Of a stretch of DNA of 49,941 nucleotides, positions 9,418-18,331 are shown in pieces. How positions within the stretch are numbered: the first letter of the stretch is position 1; the number at the start of each line of letters is the position of its first letter. The notes under the pieces were generated by a model, which had not been told where the DNA came from, did no database searches, and was given only the letters and a program-made list of their open reading frames with translations. Source of the DNA: Anaerolineae bacterium (lineage in GTDB: Bacteria > Chloroflexota > Anaerolineae > Aggregatilineales > UBA2796); assembly GCA_019637555.1 (NCBI GenBank), contig JAHBVK010000046.1:1-49941 (forward strand), written 5' to 3'. The translations under genes and the position numbers were made by a program.

Positions 9418-9513
9418 GGTATCAGCCTATGAGGTTCCCAGAATACAGTATTTTTCATCGTATACTATAAGGAATTTAGGGTTGTTTGTATATAACCGTC
9501 AACTTAACAAACA

Positions 9514-9545
9514 AAACCACGCTTGAACATAGTCAAGCGTGGTTT
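9514..9545 (-). terminator. intrinsic terminator of the pdh operon
   Basis: Inverted repeat of 13 bp (AAACCACGCTTGA / TCAAGCGTGGTTT) with a 6-nt loop. On the minus strand it is followed by a T-rich run (TGTTTGTT). It sits 62 bases beyond the pdhC stop. Confidence 0.75.
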
Positions 9546-9607
9546 CATTTTGAAGTAAATCTTTCCTCTGATTGCACAGTGTCAAACGAGGAACGGCGTT
9601 AGAACAA

Positions 9608-10966
9608 TTAGAGCAGCAGTCGCATCGGCGCTTCTAGTGAGGTACGGAGTTCCTTGAGGAACTGCGCGCCTTCAGCACCGTCGCTGACGCGGTGATCGAC
9701 GCTGAGGGTCACCTTCATGCGGTTGGCGATCTTGATCTCGCCGTTGATCACGACGGGAATCTCTTTGGATGCGCCGACGGCGAGGATGCCCGCTTCCGGC
9801 GGATTGATGATCGCCATGAAGTGCTCGATGTCATAAGCACCGAGATTGCTGACGGTAAAGGTGCTGCCTTCAATGTAATCGGGCTTGACCTTGTTGTTGC
9901 GTACCGCTGTAATCATCTCTTTGTTGCGCTTCGCCAGCGCGGAGATGGAGACGCTATCGGCATCTTTGGATACCACGTTGATCAGACCGCCACCTTCCAG
10001 CGCCACCGCGATGCCGATGTTGATGTGCTTGTGGCGCACGATCTTATCGCCATAGAAGTGACTGTTGAGGTTGGGGAACTTGCGCAGCGTGAGCGCCACC
10101 GCCTTGACTACCACATCGTTGACCGTAACCTTGGAGTCTTCCGGCAAGCTGCTGTTGATCTGTTTACGCAGATCGAGCGCCGCTGCCATGTCGATCTCGG
10201 TGGTCAGGTAGAAGTGCGGGATGGTGGTCTTGCTCTCGACCATACGGACGGCGATACGCTCGCGCATCCGCGATAGTGGTTCTTCGGTGATGTCCAAACC
10301 TGTAGGCACGGGGCGCGGCGCGAAGGCATTGGCGTTGAAAGTAGGCGCTGCACTTGGCGTAGCGGCAGGGGCTGCTGCTGGTGCGGCAGGAGCCGCAGGA
10401 ACTGCGCCGGGCTGGAAGCCTTCCACATCGGATTTAGTGATTCGTCCGTTGGGTCCGCTACCCTGTACCTCACGCAGATCGATGCCCTTCTCCTCAGCCA
10501 TGCGGCGGGCGATGGGGCTTGCCTTGATGCCACCGGGGAACTCAGCGCCGAGGCTGGCTCCGTTGGTGGGCGCGGACTTGCCGTTTCCGTTGCCATTAGT
10601 AGGTGTCGTGGCAGGTGCTGGTGCTGGTGCTGGCGCAGCCACCGCCGCGGGAGCAGGAGCCGCCGCAGGTGCTGGCGCGGACGACGCAGCAGCTTGCGTT
10701 TGTGCAGGAGCAGCAGCAGATCCCTCGCCCGCAGCGCCGACCTTAGCGATGGGCGAACCGACTTGCACCGTCGCGCCGGGCTGCACTAAGGTTTCCAATA
10801 AGACACCGCCAGCGCTACTCTCGATCTCGATAGTCGCTTTGTCGCTCTCGATCTCAGCAATGACATCGCCAGCTTTGACGCTATCGCCGACATTTTTAAC
10901 CCAATTGACGAATGTTCCCTCGGTCATGCCAGAGCCGAGATTCGGCAGCGTTACTACCTCTGACAT
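9608..10966 (-). CDS. pdhC: pyruvate dehydrogenase E2, dihydrolipoamide acetyltransferase
   Basis: Core subunit of the 2-oxoacid dehydrogenase complex; it moves acetyl groups from lipoyl to CoA. Domains over 452 residues: one lipoyl domain with lipoylated K43 in ESDKATIE, a long Ala/Pro linker (about 80-135, again 185-215), a peripheral-subunit-binding domain (KASPIARRMAEEKGID...GPNGRI), and the catalytic domain ending in VDHRVSDG (H425, D429), the DHRxxDG variant of HHxxxDG. The start overlaps the pdhB stop by one base (TGATG), implying coupled translation. No E3 gene is in the window. Branched-chain or acetoin substrate use cannot be fully excluded from sequence alone. Confidence 0.94.
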   Translation of the reverse strand: MSEVVTLPNLGSGMTEGTFVNWVKNVGDSVKAGDVIAEIESDKATIEIESSAGGVLLETLVQPGATVQVGSPIAKVGAAGEGSAAAPAQTQAAASSAPAPAAAPAPAAVAAPAPAPAPATTPTNGNGNGKSAPTNGASLGAEFPGGIKASPIARRMAEEKGIDLREVQGSGPNGRITKSDVEGFQPGAVPAAPAAPAAAPAATPSAAPTFNANAFAPRPVPTGLDITEEPLSRMRERIAVRMVESKTTIPHFYLTTEIDMAAALDLRKQINSSLPEDSKVTVNDVVVKAVALTLRKFPNLNSHFYGDKIVRHKHINIGIAVALEGGGLINVVSKDADSVSISALAKRNKEMITAVRNNKVKPDYIEGSTFTVSNLGAYDIEHFMAIINPPEAGILAVGASKEIPVVINGEIKIANRMKVTLSVDHRVSDGAEGAQFLKELRTSLEAPMRLLL

Positions 10967-11946
10967 CAGAGCACCTCTTTCACCGCTGAAATTACTTTTT
11001 GTGTATCGGGCAGCGCCATCAATTCGATGTCGTGGGCGAAGGGCAGCGGCACATCCATCGCGCTAACGCGCTTGACAGGCGCATCCATGTAATCGAACAT
11101 GTGCTCCTGAATTTGCGCGCTGATCTCGCTGCCGACGCTGTAGAAGGGCATCGCCTCTTCAACTACGACGGCGCGGTTGGTCTTTTTGAAACTCTCGAAG
11201 ACCAGATCAAGATCGAGCGGACGCAGCCAGCGCAGATCGACCACTTCGCACTCGACACCCTCTTTCGCCAGTGCATCGGCGGCTTCCAGCGACCATTCGA
11301 CGCCGCGCCCGTAGCTAATGATGGTTACATCATCGCCACGACGCTTGTAATCGCTTTTGCCAATGGGGACCAAGAAATCGGGATCATCGGGAACCATCGT
11401 CGGTTTGGGATAGAGCGCGATACTCTCGCAGAACAGCACCGGATTGTTATCACGGATGCTTGATTTCAACATGCCTTTCGCATCGCGGGCATTCGACGGG
11501 ATACCGACGTATAAGCCGGGGAAGTGCGCGAAAATATGCTCAGGGCTGTGCGAGTGCGTAGCAGTTGCTTGATTGCCCCAGCCCGTCGCGCAGCGGATCA
11601 CCAGTGGAGCATTGAACTGCCCGTTGAACATGTAATGCACTTTGGCGGCGTGGTTGATGATGGCATCCAGCGAGAGGAAGGCGAAGTTGATGGTCATGAT
11701 CTCCGCAACGGGGCGTAGACCTGCCATCGCCGCGCCGACGGCTGCTCCGGCAATCGCCATTTCGCTGATAGGGGTATCGCGCACACGGCGTTCGCCAAAT
11801 TCCGCGAAGAAGCCGCGTGTGACTTTGTGGGTTCCGTCCCAACGCCCGACTTCTTCACCCATAATAAAGACATTTTCATCACGAACCATTTCTTCGTGAA
11901 GGGCGGCGCGTAATGCTTCGCGCATCGCCTGCATCTTCTCAGACAT
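10966..11946 (-). CDS. pdhB: pyruvate dehydrogenase E1 component, beta subunit
   Basis: 326 residues, usual length for the beta subunit of heterotetrameric E1, which with pdhA decarboxylates pyruvate using thiamine diphosphate and acetylates the E2 lipoyl group. Typical segments are MREALRAALHEEM, FIMGEEVG, the RVRDTPISEMAIAGAAVGAAMAGLRPVAEI block, and VVEEAMPFYSVGSEI. A Shine-Dalgarno-like AAGGGG lies upstream of the ATG. It is the middle gene of the operon: 37 bp after pdhA and overlapping pdhC. Confidence 0.95.
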   Translation of the reverse strand: MSEKMQAMREALRAALHEEMVRDENVFIMGEEVGRWDGTHKVTRGFFAEFGERRVRDTPISEMAIAGAAVGAAMAGLRPVAEIMTINFAFLSLDAIINHAAKVHYMFNGQFNAPLVIRCATGWGNQATATHSHSPEHIFAHFPGLYVGIPSNARDAKGMLKSSIRDNNPVLFCESIALYPKPTMVPDDPDFLVPIGKSDYKRRGDDVTIISYGRGVEWSLEAADALAKEGVECEVVDLRWLRPLDLDLVFESFKKTNRAVVVEEAMPFYSVGSEISAQIQEHMFDYMDAPVKRVSAMDVPLPFAHDIELMALPDTQKVISAVKEVL

Positions 11947-11983
11947 TCGTATACCCCTTCATCAGAGCGCCTAAACTCACTGC

Positions 11984-12949
11984 TTAGGCGTAAACGTTGG
12001 CAATCAGATCGTTATAGTCGGGAGCCGGACTCTCTTCAGCAAATTTGACAGCTTCTTCAACTTTTGCCTCAGCCTGAGATTCCAAGTCTTCGAGAGTCTT
12101 TGCCTGGTTGGCGTCAGTTTCGAGAATACGCGCCTTAAGCAAAATAATGGGGTCTTTAGTCTCCCAGAACGCCATCTCTTCGGTGCGCGTGGAGAAGAGA
12201 CGGTCAGAGACGCCGTGACCCTCGTAGCGGTAGGTCATCGCTTCGATCAGGCAGGGACCATTCTTGACGGCATAGTCGCGCGCTTTGACGCACAACTTAT
12301 AGACCGCTTCCACATCCTGACCGTCAACGCGCCCGAAATCTTTCATACCGTAAGATTCGGCACGCTTATGCAGTTCTACCTGACCACTGGCATGTTCAAC
12401 GGCAGTGCCCATGCCATAGAGGTTGTTCTCGATCAGCCAGATCACGGGCAAATCCCAGACGGCGCTGAGATTGAGCGATTCGTGGAAATAACCGTTGTTG
12501 GTTGCGCCATCACCGATGAAGGAGAGCGTTACTTCATCCTCACCTCTGTATTTGCTTTTCAGCGCAATGCCCGCCGCCAGCGGTAAATGTCCGCCGACAA
12601 TGGCGTAGCCACCCCAGAAATTATGGGTGCGATCCGCGATGTGCATGGAACCACCTTTACCGCCGCTGGTTCCGGTGCGTTTGCCGAACATTTCTGCCAT
12701 GACGCGGTTGGGATCGACGCCTTTGGAGATAGCGACACCGTGGTCACGGTAAGCGGTGATGACGTGATCTTGCGGCTTGAGCGCACGGATCGAGCCGACG
12801 CCCGTCGCTTCCTGTCCGTTATAGAGGTGCAGGTAAACGCCGCCAATCTTCTTTTCTTTGTACAGGTCCAGCGAGCGTTCCTCGAAGCGCCGGATCAGCA
12901 CCATCTCATAATAGACATCCAGCAATTCTTGTTTGCTGAAGCCAGCCAT
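11984..12949 (-). CDS. pdhA: pyruvate dehydrogenase E1 component, alpha subunit
   Basis: Alpha subunit of E1, carrying the thiamine-diphosphate motif GDGATNNGYFHESLNLSA...IENN, and the YRDHGVAISKG and KGGSMH segments common to this family. The chosen ATG (protein MAGFSKQ..., 321 aa) has AAGGA exactly 8 nt upstream; an upstream TTG at 12976 and an ATG at 12958 are in frame but poorly spaced from any ribosome site. It is the first gene of pdhA-pdhB-pdhC. The region to the divergent gene at 13156 should hold the operon promoter, which I could not define. Confidence 0.94.
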   Translation of the reverse strand: MAGFSKQELLDVYYEMVLIRRFEERSLDLYKEKKIGGVYLHLYNGQEATGVGSIRALKPQDHVITAYRDHGVAISKGVDPNRVMAEMFGKRTGTSGGKGGSMHIADRTHNFWGGYAIVGGHLPLAAGIALKSKYRGEDEVTLSFIGDGATNNGYFHESLNLSAVWDLPVIWLIENNLYGMGTAVEHASGQVELHKRAESYGMKDFGRVDGQDVEAVYKLCVKARDYAVKNGPCLIEAMTYRYEGHGVSDRLFSTRTEEMAFWETKDPIILLKARILETDANQAKTLEDLESQAEAKVEEAVKFAEESPAPDYNDLIANVYA

Positions 12950-13155
12950 GTATGCCATCCTTCGGAAACTTGCCAATATGTGCCTGAGCTGCCTGCGTGT
13001 TGTTGTTAGGGTAGCATTCAGGGTGCAATGACAGAATAGATAGGTGAACCATACAAGATTACCACAATCGGGAGATGCGCGGCAACGGTAGGAATCGCTG
13101 TACGCTCAGGTAGGCTGAGACATTGTGCAGGAATAACAGGACGATAGGAATAACA

Positions 13156-13845
13156 ATGGTCACACCAATGGCATATTACGATCTGATCGATCGCTTCGCG
13201 CTGACGGGCTGCGCGGTCTGCCGACTGTTGAAACGCGACGCCCAGCGGCATCTCGATGGCGTGGTCTATGAGTACACGCTGGATCGGGAACTGCACCGGA
13301 TCATCCGGGCGGCGCGGGGCTTGTGCAATGAGCATGGCTGGCAGTTGCTAGAAGTCGCTGGCGCGGCGGTGGGGATTTCCGTCGTCTACCGCGCAGTAGT
13401 CGATGAGGTGATCGAGCAGACGGAGGCGCAGGGCGGCAGTAATGCCAATCCGCAGAAGCTAGCGCAAAAGCTGGAAGCAACGGAACAGTGCGTCACCTGC
13501 AAGCTGCTGAACAAGGCAGAGCAAGCATATATCACAACTTTCACTCAATATCTGACGGATGTGCGCTTCAAGGACGCGTATCAACAATCGGCGGGCTTGT
13601 GCCTGCCCCATGTGCGGATGGCGCTGCGACAAAAGCTGGATAAAGCGCAGGTACGCTTGCTGCTGGATAGTCAGCAGCAGATGTGGGTGCGACTGCGTGC
13701 CGATCTGGAGTTGTTTCAGGACAAGAACCAGCATGATCGGCACGGTGAGGAGTTGGGCGCGGAGGCGGATAGCTGGCGGCGGGCAGTGGCGCAGATGGCG
13801 GGTGAGCGCGGCGTGTTCGGGTTGAGTCGGCGGGGGGAGAAGTGA
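13156..13845 (+). CDS. DUF6062 family protein with paired CxxC/CxxxxH-type motifs
   Basis: 229 residues from the ATG with AGGA 6 nt upstream (a TTG at 13123 is in frame but less likely). Two similar halves are visible: C19xxC22 with C57xxH60, and C112xxC115 with C149xxH152. Each half could bind a metal such as zinc, and the protein looks mostly helical otherwise. The motif pattern matches what I know as DUF6062, a family without known function. It diverges from the pdh operon and is followed by a family B repeat. Metal binding is inference. Confidence 0.7.
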   Translation: MVTPMAYYDLIDRFALTGCAVCRLLKRDAQRHLDGVVYEYTLDRELHRIIRAARGLCNEHGWQLLEVAGAAVGISVVYRAVVDEVIEQTEAQGGSNANPQKLAQKLEATEQCVTCKLLNKAEQAYITTFTQYLTDVRFKDAYQQSAGLCLPHVRMALRQKLDKAQVRLLLDSQQQMWVRLRADLELFQDKNQHDRHGEELGAEADSWRRAVAQMAGERGVFGLSRRGEK

Positions 13846-13905
13846 ATTAGCCTCACCCCTTGAACCCCCTCTCCAATGCGAGTACACATTAGGAGAGGGG
13901 GAACC
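13844..13905 (+). repeat. palindromic repeat, family B copy 1
   Basis: Begins GAATTAGCCTCACCCC and ends AGGAGAGGGGGAACC; the arms CCCCCTCTCC(aat) and (att)AGGAGAGGGGG form a hairpin. Near-identical to 19858-19917, and it overlaps the stop codon of the DUF6062 gene. Confidence 0.85.
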
Positions 13906-14028
13906 AAGAGGCGGCGTGAGTTGTAGCGACTAGTGAACGTTCAAGACTGCTGATTAGGAATTTCGGGAGAAGTCCCGTATCATCATACATCGTAGTGTAA
14001 GCTGATTATTGAGGAGAGTTGCGCGGTC

Positions 14029-14670
14029 ATGGACAATGCGTTTTCGTCGCTCAATTTAGGATTGTTCATCCCCGCCGCCATCGCCTTGATCCTCACACCC
14101 GGTCCGGTGGTGCTATACATCATCACCCGCAGCGTGGATCAGGGACGTAAGGCGGGCTTGGTGTCGGTATTGGGGTTAGAACTGGGCAACATGGTTCACG
14201 TGATGGCGGCGGCGTTGGGACTTTCTGCTCTGCTGCTGTCGTCTTCGCTAGCGTTCGAGCTGGTCAAATATCTGGGCGCGGCGTACCTGATTTATCTGGG
14301 CATCCGCACACTGCGTACACCGATTCGCCTCGCGGAGCAGGAAGTTAAGCGCGATAGTCTACTGAGAATCTTCCTACAGGGGATCGTGGTGGCGGTGCTG
14401 AATCCGAAAACGGCGCTGTTTTTCTTCGCCTTCCTGCCACAGTTCGTGGATGGTGCCAGCCCACACGTTACGCTGCAAATTGTGCTTCTCGGCATGATCA
14501 TGGTCACCATTGCGATCATCAGCGATACGATGTACGCGCTGCTGGCAGGCACGGCGGGAAGATGGCTGCGCGGTAGTTTGCGCTGGCTGCGTTTCCAACG
14601 TTATCTCAGTGGCACGGTATACATCGGCTTGGGCATCACGACAGCATTAGCGGGTGGCAACAAGAAGTAA
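14029..14670 (+). CDS. LysE/RhtB family amino-acid exporter
   Basis: 213 residues with about six hydrophobic segments and the family signature near the N terminus, ALILTPGPVVLYIITRS, followed by G..A.....G...G (GLVSVLGLELGN). The mid-protein NPKTALFFFAFLPQFV segment is also typical. It is predicted to export amino acids or related metabolites across the cytoplasmic membrane; the substrate cannot be read from sequence. GAGGAG lies upstream of the ATG. Convergent with the gene at 14681, with 10 bp between stops. Confidence 0.9.
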   Translation: MDNAFSSLNLGLFIPAAIALILTPGPVVLYIITRSVDQGRKAGLVSVLGLELGNMVHVMAAALGLSALLLSSSLAFELVKYLGAAYLIYLGIRTLRTPIRLAEQEVKRDSLLRIFLQGIVVAVLNPKTALFFFAFLPQFVDGASPHVTLQIVLLGMIMVTIAIISDTMYALLAGTAGRWLRGSLRWLRFQRYLSGTVYIGLGITTALAGGNKK

Positions 14671-14680
14671 CCACGCCGGT

Positions 14681-15103
14681 TTAGCTCAACTTGCGCTTCA
14701 TCGGCGGGACGGAGTCCACGTCGATGAGCGTCCGCAGTTCCTCGATCTCCTGCTCGTTCAGGGCGTTGACCAGCCGTTCGACATGATCTGACGGACGGCG
14801 CTTTTGCTTTTCCACTGGTGCTTGCGACAGCCGATCCGCTTCTTGGGACAACAGTGCCGAAGGTGATCTCCATGCACGCCACCAGACAGAAGTTGCCGCT
14901 AGCGCACTAGCTAGCAATACGCCCGCCAGTAAGAGCAGCATAGTGCCGATATGTCGATAGTAGGGATACAGTGGACTCTGCGCCAGATCGCTAGGCACAA
15001 GTGGTGCGATGATTAGGGGACTGTTGAGCAAGGTGATGATCAGCAGGTAGGCGGCGATCCAGTTAGCAATAACAACGGCAAGTAACAGACGCTTGGCGGT
15101 CAT
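14681..15103 (-). CDS. small membrane protein, unknown function
   Basis: 140 residues. Two transmembrane segments (about 5-30 and 52-75) surround a short loop, followed by a charged cytoplasmic tail (RLSQAPVEKQKRRPSDHVERLVNALNEQEIEELRTLID). The second ATG is preferred over the ATG one codon upstream because GGAGG lies 5 nt before it. Tails ending in a short helical ELRTLID-type segment are common in small membrane proteins of Chloroflexota, but I cannot name a family. Confidence 0.65.
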   Translation of the reverse strand: MTAKRLLLAVVIANWIAAYLLIITLLNSPLIIAPLVPSDLAQSPLYPYYRHIGTMLLLLAGVLLASALAATSVWWRAWRSPSALLSQEADRLSQAPVEKQKRRPSDHVERLVNALNEQEIEELRTLIDVDSVPPMKRKLS

Positions 15104-15106
15104 CAT

Positions 15107-15444
15107 CTCCTCCAGATTTTGAGGTTCTTTTAACGTTAGCTCACCCTACAATAGCGGAGAATGGAAATGGTGCGCCGTGGTTGGAGAACTATACGCATCT
15201 CTGGCGGGCAGGTTGTGATAGCTTTGTAGAATACCAATCTGGTTGCTTACGCGGATTACACGAATAATGCTCGTATACTAGACTATGAGAGTATGCGGTG
15301 GAATGCACAATTTTCCCGAATTGCGTAAAATAGAGATGAGAAACAGTTGAGGCGGGAGTAAAACAATTAACAGGGGCGGGGACAGCTAGGGGCGACTACA
15401 AGCAAGCACAGCAGCAATCATAAAATTACTGCGGAGGTAAAGAC
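15107..15444. other. intergenic gap, 338 bp
   Basis: Divergent spacer between the small membrane protein and the 372-residue protein. It is more AT-rich than its surroundings and should contain two promoters. A TAAAAT box (about 15325) with a weak TGCACA 16 nt upstream is a possible -10/-35 for the rightward gene, at low confidence. No RNA gene or ORF was recognised. Confidence 0.4.
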
Positions 15445-16563
15445 ATGGCTGAGTTCATCACCGATAATGTAGAGATCACCATCAAGGATGGATTCTGGAA
15501 AGCCTTCAACATGACCGGCAAGCACACGCTGTCGCCATTCTTCACGGCAGTGCGTGGTCAAGGGGTGATCAATTACACGGTGGCATTTGGTGAGCAGCGC
15601 GATTTACCCGGCAACGTCTTAGGTGTGGAGTTTATTCCTTCGGTAGTGGTTGGTTTTGACGAGAATCGCCGCCGCTGGATACTTGGCATTCAGGTGCTGA
15701 TGAAGGGTGACGAGAAGCCCCGTTTTGTCGGACTGGCACAGTGGCCCGAAGGTGATAATCCGCAGTTCGGCATTGATGGACAAACGGCAGGACGTGCTCT
15801 CGCCGAATACATTGGCAAACCACTGAAGCTGTTCGGCGTCAAAAAAGTGATGCCCGCCTTCGATCCGCGCCGTACGGTGACGGGACCAGCGGTCTCGCAT
15901 AAGCGGCAGGACATCGAAGCAAGCACCGTGCAGTTCCGCGCTAATCAGATCAAATTGCCAGTCGGCACAGGCGAGATCGGCTTGGAGCGGTTGAAGAACA
16001 ACAACACACTGGTGCTGCGTAATCCCAAGCAGACCAAAGAGAATGCCAAACCCGGCGAAGAAGCACCCGCCTATGTGCAAGTGCAGTTTGATGTGGATGC
16101 CCGCGTGATCAAGCTGGTGCCGCCGACTGGTTTGCTCGGCGCCTTCTTCGGTCCCGGTGGACGGCAGGTCAAGTTCTCGCAAGTACGCAACGTGGAGATG
16201 CGCCACATCATGAACTATGAGCCTGCCTCCGAACGCGATGTTGACGGCACGATGATCGATGTGTCGCGCTTGCATCATGAGTTCTCGGTGTACCTGACGA
16301 TTCAGGACGAGTCGATGCTGCTGACTAAAATGGAGCACGTGGTCGATCCTAAAACGAGCAGTATCACTATGCGCGCGGTGACGCCCAATGTCGAACTCGG
16401 TCCGCGAGAGGTGGAGGAACAGGTAAGGCGCTTGAAGCAGTTGGAGCGCGATGCCGGATCGATTGAGAACAAGACCGAGGTAGCCGAGGCGATCACGCTG
16501 ACCATCGCCGCCGCGATTGGCTGCCCGGTGGTCAAGACGACAGTGGGTGAGCTGGACGACTAG
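15445..16563 (+). CDS. conserved-looking protein of unknown function, 372 aa
   Basis: A strong GGAGG ribosome site precedes the ATG. The protein is soluble, without signal peptide, membrane segments or cysteine clusters. The first third (NVEITIKDGFWKAFNMTGKH, then INYTVAFGEQ) looks beta-rich; the centre has a Lys/Pro-rich stretch (NPKQTKENAKPGEEAP) that may be a linker; the C terminus ends in helices and an acidic GELDD. No family was recognised. It is followed after 2 bp by a methyltransferase gene, so the two are likely co-transcribed. Confidence 0.7.
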   Translation: MAEFITDNVEITIKDGFWKAFNMTGKHTLSPFFTAVRGQGVINYTVAFGEQRDLPGNVLGVEFIPSVVVGFDENRRRWILGIQVLMKGDEKPRFVGLAQWPEGDNPQFGIDGQTAGRALAEYIGKPLKLFGVKKVMPAFDPRRTVTGPAVSHKRQDIEASTVQFRANQIKLPVGTGEIGLERLKNNNTLVLRNPKQTKENAKPGEEAPAYVQVQFDVDARVIKLVPPTGLLGAFFGPGGRQVKFSQVRNVEMRHIMNYEPASERDVDGTMIDVSRLHHEFSVYLTIQDESMLLTKMEHVVDPKTSSITMRAVTPNVELGPREVEEQVRRLKQLERDAGSIENKTEVAEAITLTIAAAIGCPVVKTTVGELDD

Positions 16564-16565
16564 CC

Positions 16566-17219
16566 ATGTCGGACATCTTGCAACAGCAGATCGACTATTA
16601 CAACGCCCGCGCCGCCGAATACGATGCCTCGATCCTTCAGCCAGCGGCAGACGGGGATAACGAGGAACAGAAAGAACTGGCGACTTTGATCGCCTCGATG
16701 CGCTTGCTTGATCCAGTTGAGTCGGCGCTGGAGTTGGCATGTGGAACGGGTATCTGGACGCGCCGTCTCGCCCACATCGCCCAGCAGATCGTGGCGCTGG
16801 ATGCCTCGGCGGAGATGCTAGCGCTTAACAAGCGTAAGGTGAATAGTGAGCGCGTCGAATATCGGCAGGTCGATCTGTTCAAGTGGCAGCCGGATCGAGA
16901 GTACGATCTGGTGTTCGCCGCCTTCTGGCTGTCGCACATCCCCGCCGATTTGATGGATGATTTCTTGCGCAAGGTAGCAAGCGCCACGAACCCTGAAGGT
17001 CGCGCGATCTTCATTGATGAGCCACAAAGCACCGTTGCTGCACTCGCTGTTGAAGATGGTGATCGGCAAACGCGCTCGCTCGCGGATGGTCGTACCTTTC
17101 AGATTATTAAAATCTACTATGATCCTGAAGTGCTGCGTGAAAAGCTGATCGCGGCAGGCTTCGCTGACGCCGATGTGCAGATCAGCGATTATTTCTTCCG
17201 GCTGGAAGCGTGGCGTTAA
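16566..17219 (+). CDS. class I SAM-dependent methyltransferase
   Basis: 217 residues with the AdoMet-binding motif I ALELACGTGIWTRRLA, an acidic LD at the end of strand 2 (IVALDASAEML), and the YDLVFAAFWLSHIP segment after strand 4. The family is Methyltransf_11/25-like. The substrate is unknown; small molecules are the usual targets. ATG follows the upstream stop by 2 bp and precedes the phosphoesterase gene by 34 bp, so the three likely form one transcript. Confidence 0.85.
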   Translation: MSDILQQQIDYYNARAAEYDASILQPAADGDNEEQKELATLIASMRLLDPVESALELACGTGIWTRRLAHIAQQIVALDASAEMLALNKRKVNSERVEYRQVDLFKWQPDREYDLVFAAFWLSHIPADLMDDFLRKVASATNPEGRAIFIDEPQSTVAALAVEDGDRQTRSLADGRTFQIIKIYYDPEVLREKLIAAGFADADVQISDYFFRLEAWR

Positions 17220-17253
17220 GCAAAACTAGACGAAGAAAAAAGGATAATCAGAG

Positions 17254-18003
17254 ATGCGAATTGCAGTGATTTCTGACGTTCACGGCAATGATATTGGATT
17301 CGAGGCGGTGCTGAACGATCTGCGTGGCGAGACGATAGATCAGTACGTCTATCTGGGCGATATGATTCAAGGCGGTCCGCAGCCCAAGCAGGTCGTGGAT
17401 CGACTGCGCGATCTCGGTGCTCCGGTAGTGCTGGGCAACGCTGATGATTTTCTGCTCAAGGGATACTCGGCGGAAGATGCCGACACCGCGCCGGAACGCT
17501 TGCTGCGGCTGCGAACCATCCGCGAGTGGTCTATCGCGCAGCTAGACGAGGCAGATCGCGCTTACATCGGAACATTTCAGCCGACGGTGACGATTCCGCT
17601 GAACGCGGACAAGCAATTGCTGTGCTTTCATGGATCGCCCGCTTCGTTTGATGAATTGATCTTTCCGCACACGCCAGAAGAAGAATTCGAGCGAATGCTC
17701 GGCGCGTATTCACAGCACATCCTGACTGGCGGTCACACGCACATGCAGCAAATTCGGCGGATCGGGGATAGCTTTTTCTTCAATCCGGGCAGTGCGGGCT
17801 ATGCGTGGAGTCACAACCAGCCTGCTGATCAATTCCGCGCTGATCCTTGGGCGGAATATGCCCTGCTGTCGGTTGACGGTGGGCGGATCGCGGTGGAGTT
17901 CCGCAAAGTGCCGTTCGATGTCGCCGCGTTGAGAGAAGTCTATCGCCGCAGCGGGCGTCCTTACGTCGACGAAGCGATCACGCAGTATTCGCCGCGCCTG
18001 TGA
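17254..18003 (+). CDS. metallophosphoesterase (calcineurin-like), DUF-type YfcE/MJ0936 relative
   Basis: 249 residues with the full dimetal motif set: ISDVHGN, YLGDMIQGGP, VLGNADD (Asn-Ala variant of GNHD), CFHGSP and TGGHTHMQ. Such proteins hydrolyse phosphomono- or phosphodiesters, and the physiological substrate is not predictable here. AAGGA stands upstream of the ATG. It is the third gene of the run starting at 15445. Confidence 0.88.
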   Translation: MRIAVISDVHGNDIGFEAVLNDLRGETIDQYVYLGDMIQGGPQPKQVVDRLRDLGAPVVLGNADDFLLKGYSAEDADTAPERLLRLRTIREWSIAQLDEADRAYIGTFQPTVTIPLNADKQLLCFHGSPASFDELIFPHTPEEEFERMLGAYSQHILTGGHTHMQQIRRIGDSFFFNPGSAGYAWSHNQPADQFRADPWAEYALLSVDGGRIAVEFRKVPFDVAALREVYRRSGRPYVDEAITQYSPRL

Positions 18004-18010
18004 GGATCGA

Positions 18011-18331
18011 TCAGCCGGAGGATGCTGCTACTGCGGTAGTCGGTAGGGATTCGCCCGCATACGCCAGCACGATGTGATCGCGGGTAATGCCTGCTTGCAC
18101 CAGCGCATCGACCAGCGGCTTGTCGTTGTTGTCGTGATCGATAATCACCAGATCATCGACTAGGCGAACGACCAGCGTAACTGTCGTTATCTGTTTCTTC
18201 TGCACTCTGGCAATGGCAATGGTTGTCCAAATGCTCTGATCGGGCGTTGAGGTCAAGTAAATCTTGCCGTTGCCGATTTCCCCGGCATAGCCTTTTAACA
18301 CTTGTGCGAGGGTATCTTTCAGGGTATCCAT
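18011..18331 (-). CDS. xisI: XisI family protein
   Basis: 106 residues. Size, the N-terminal helix (MDTLKDTLAQVLKGYA), the VRLVDDLVIIDHDNNDKPLVDALVQAGITRDHIVLAY block and the position directly after xisH match XisI, first described in Anabaena as a factor controlling fdxN element excision. The family is widespread in cyanobacteria and found in some Chloroflexota, usually without that element. Its molecular function is not established. Its start overlaps the xisH end by 13 bp. Confidence 0.75.
   Translation of the reverse strand: MDTLKDTLAQVLKGYAGEIGNGKIYLTSTPDQSIWTTIAIARVQKKQITTVTLVVRLVDDLVIIDHDNNDKPLVDALVQAGITRDHIVLAYAGESLPTTAVAASSG

Noticed and set aside
10221..11066. Ala-rich 281-codon plus-strand frame
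   Set aside because: It is the complement of the Ala/Pro linker of pdhC, giving low-complexity sequence without meaning.
15619..16740. 373-codon minus-strand frame opposite the 372-residue protein
   Set aside because: The plus-strand frame has a strong ribosome site, tight spacing to the next gene and better protein-like composition; the antisense frame is Arg/His-rich and has none.
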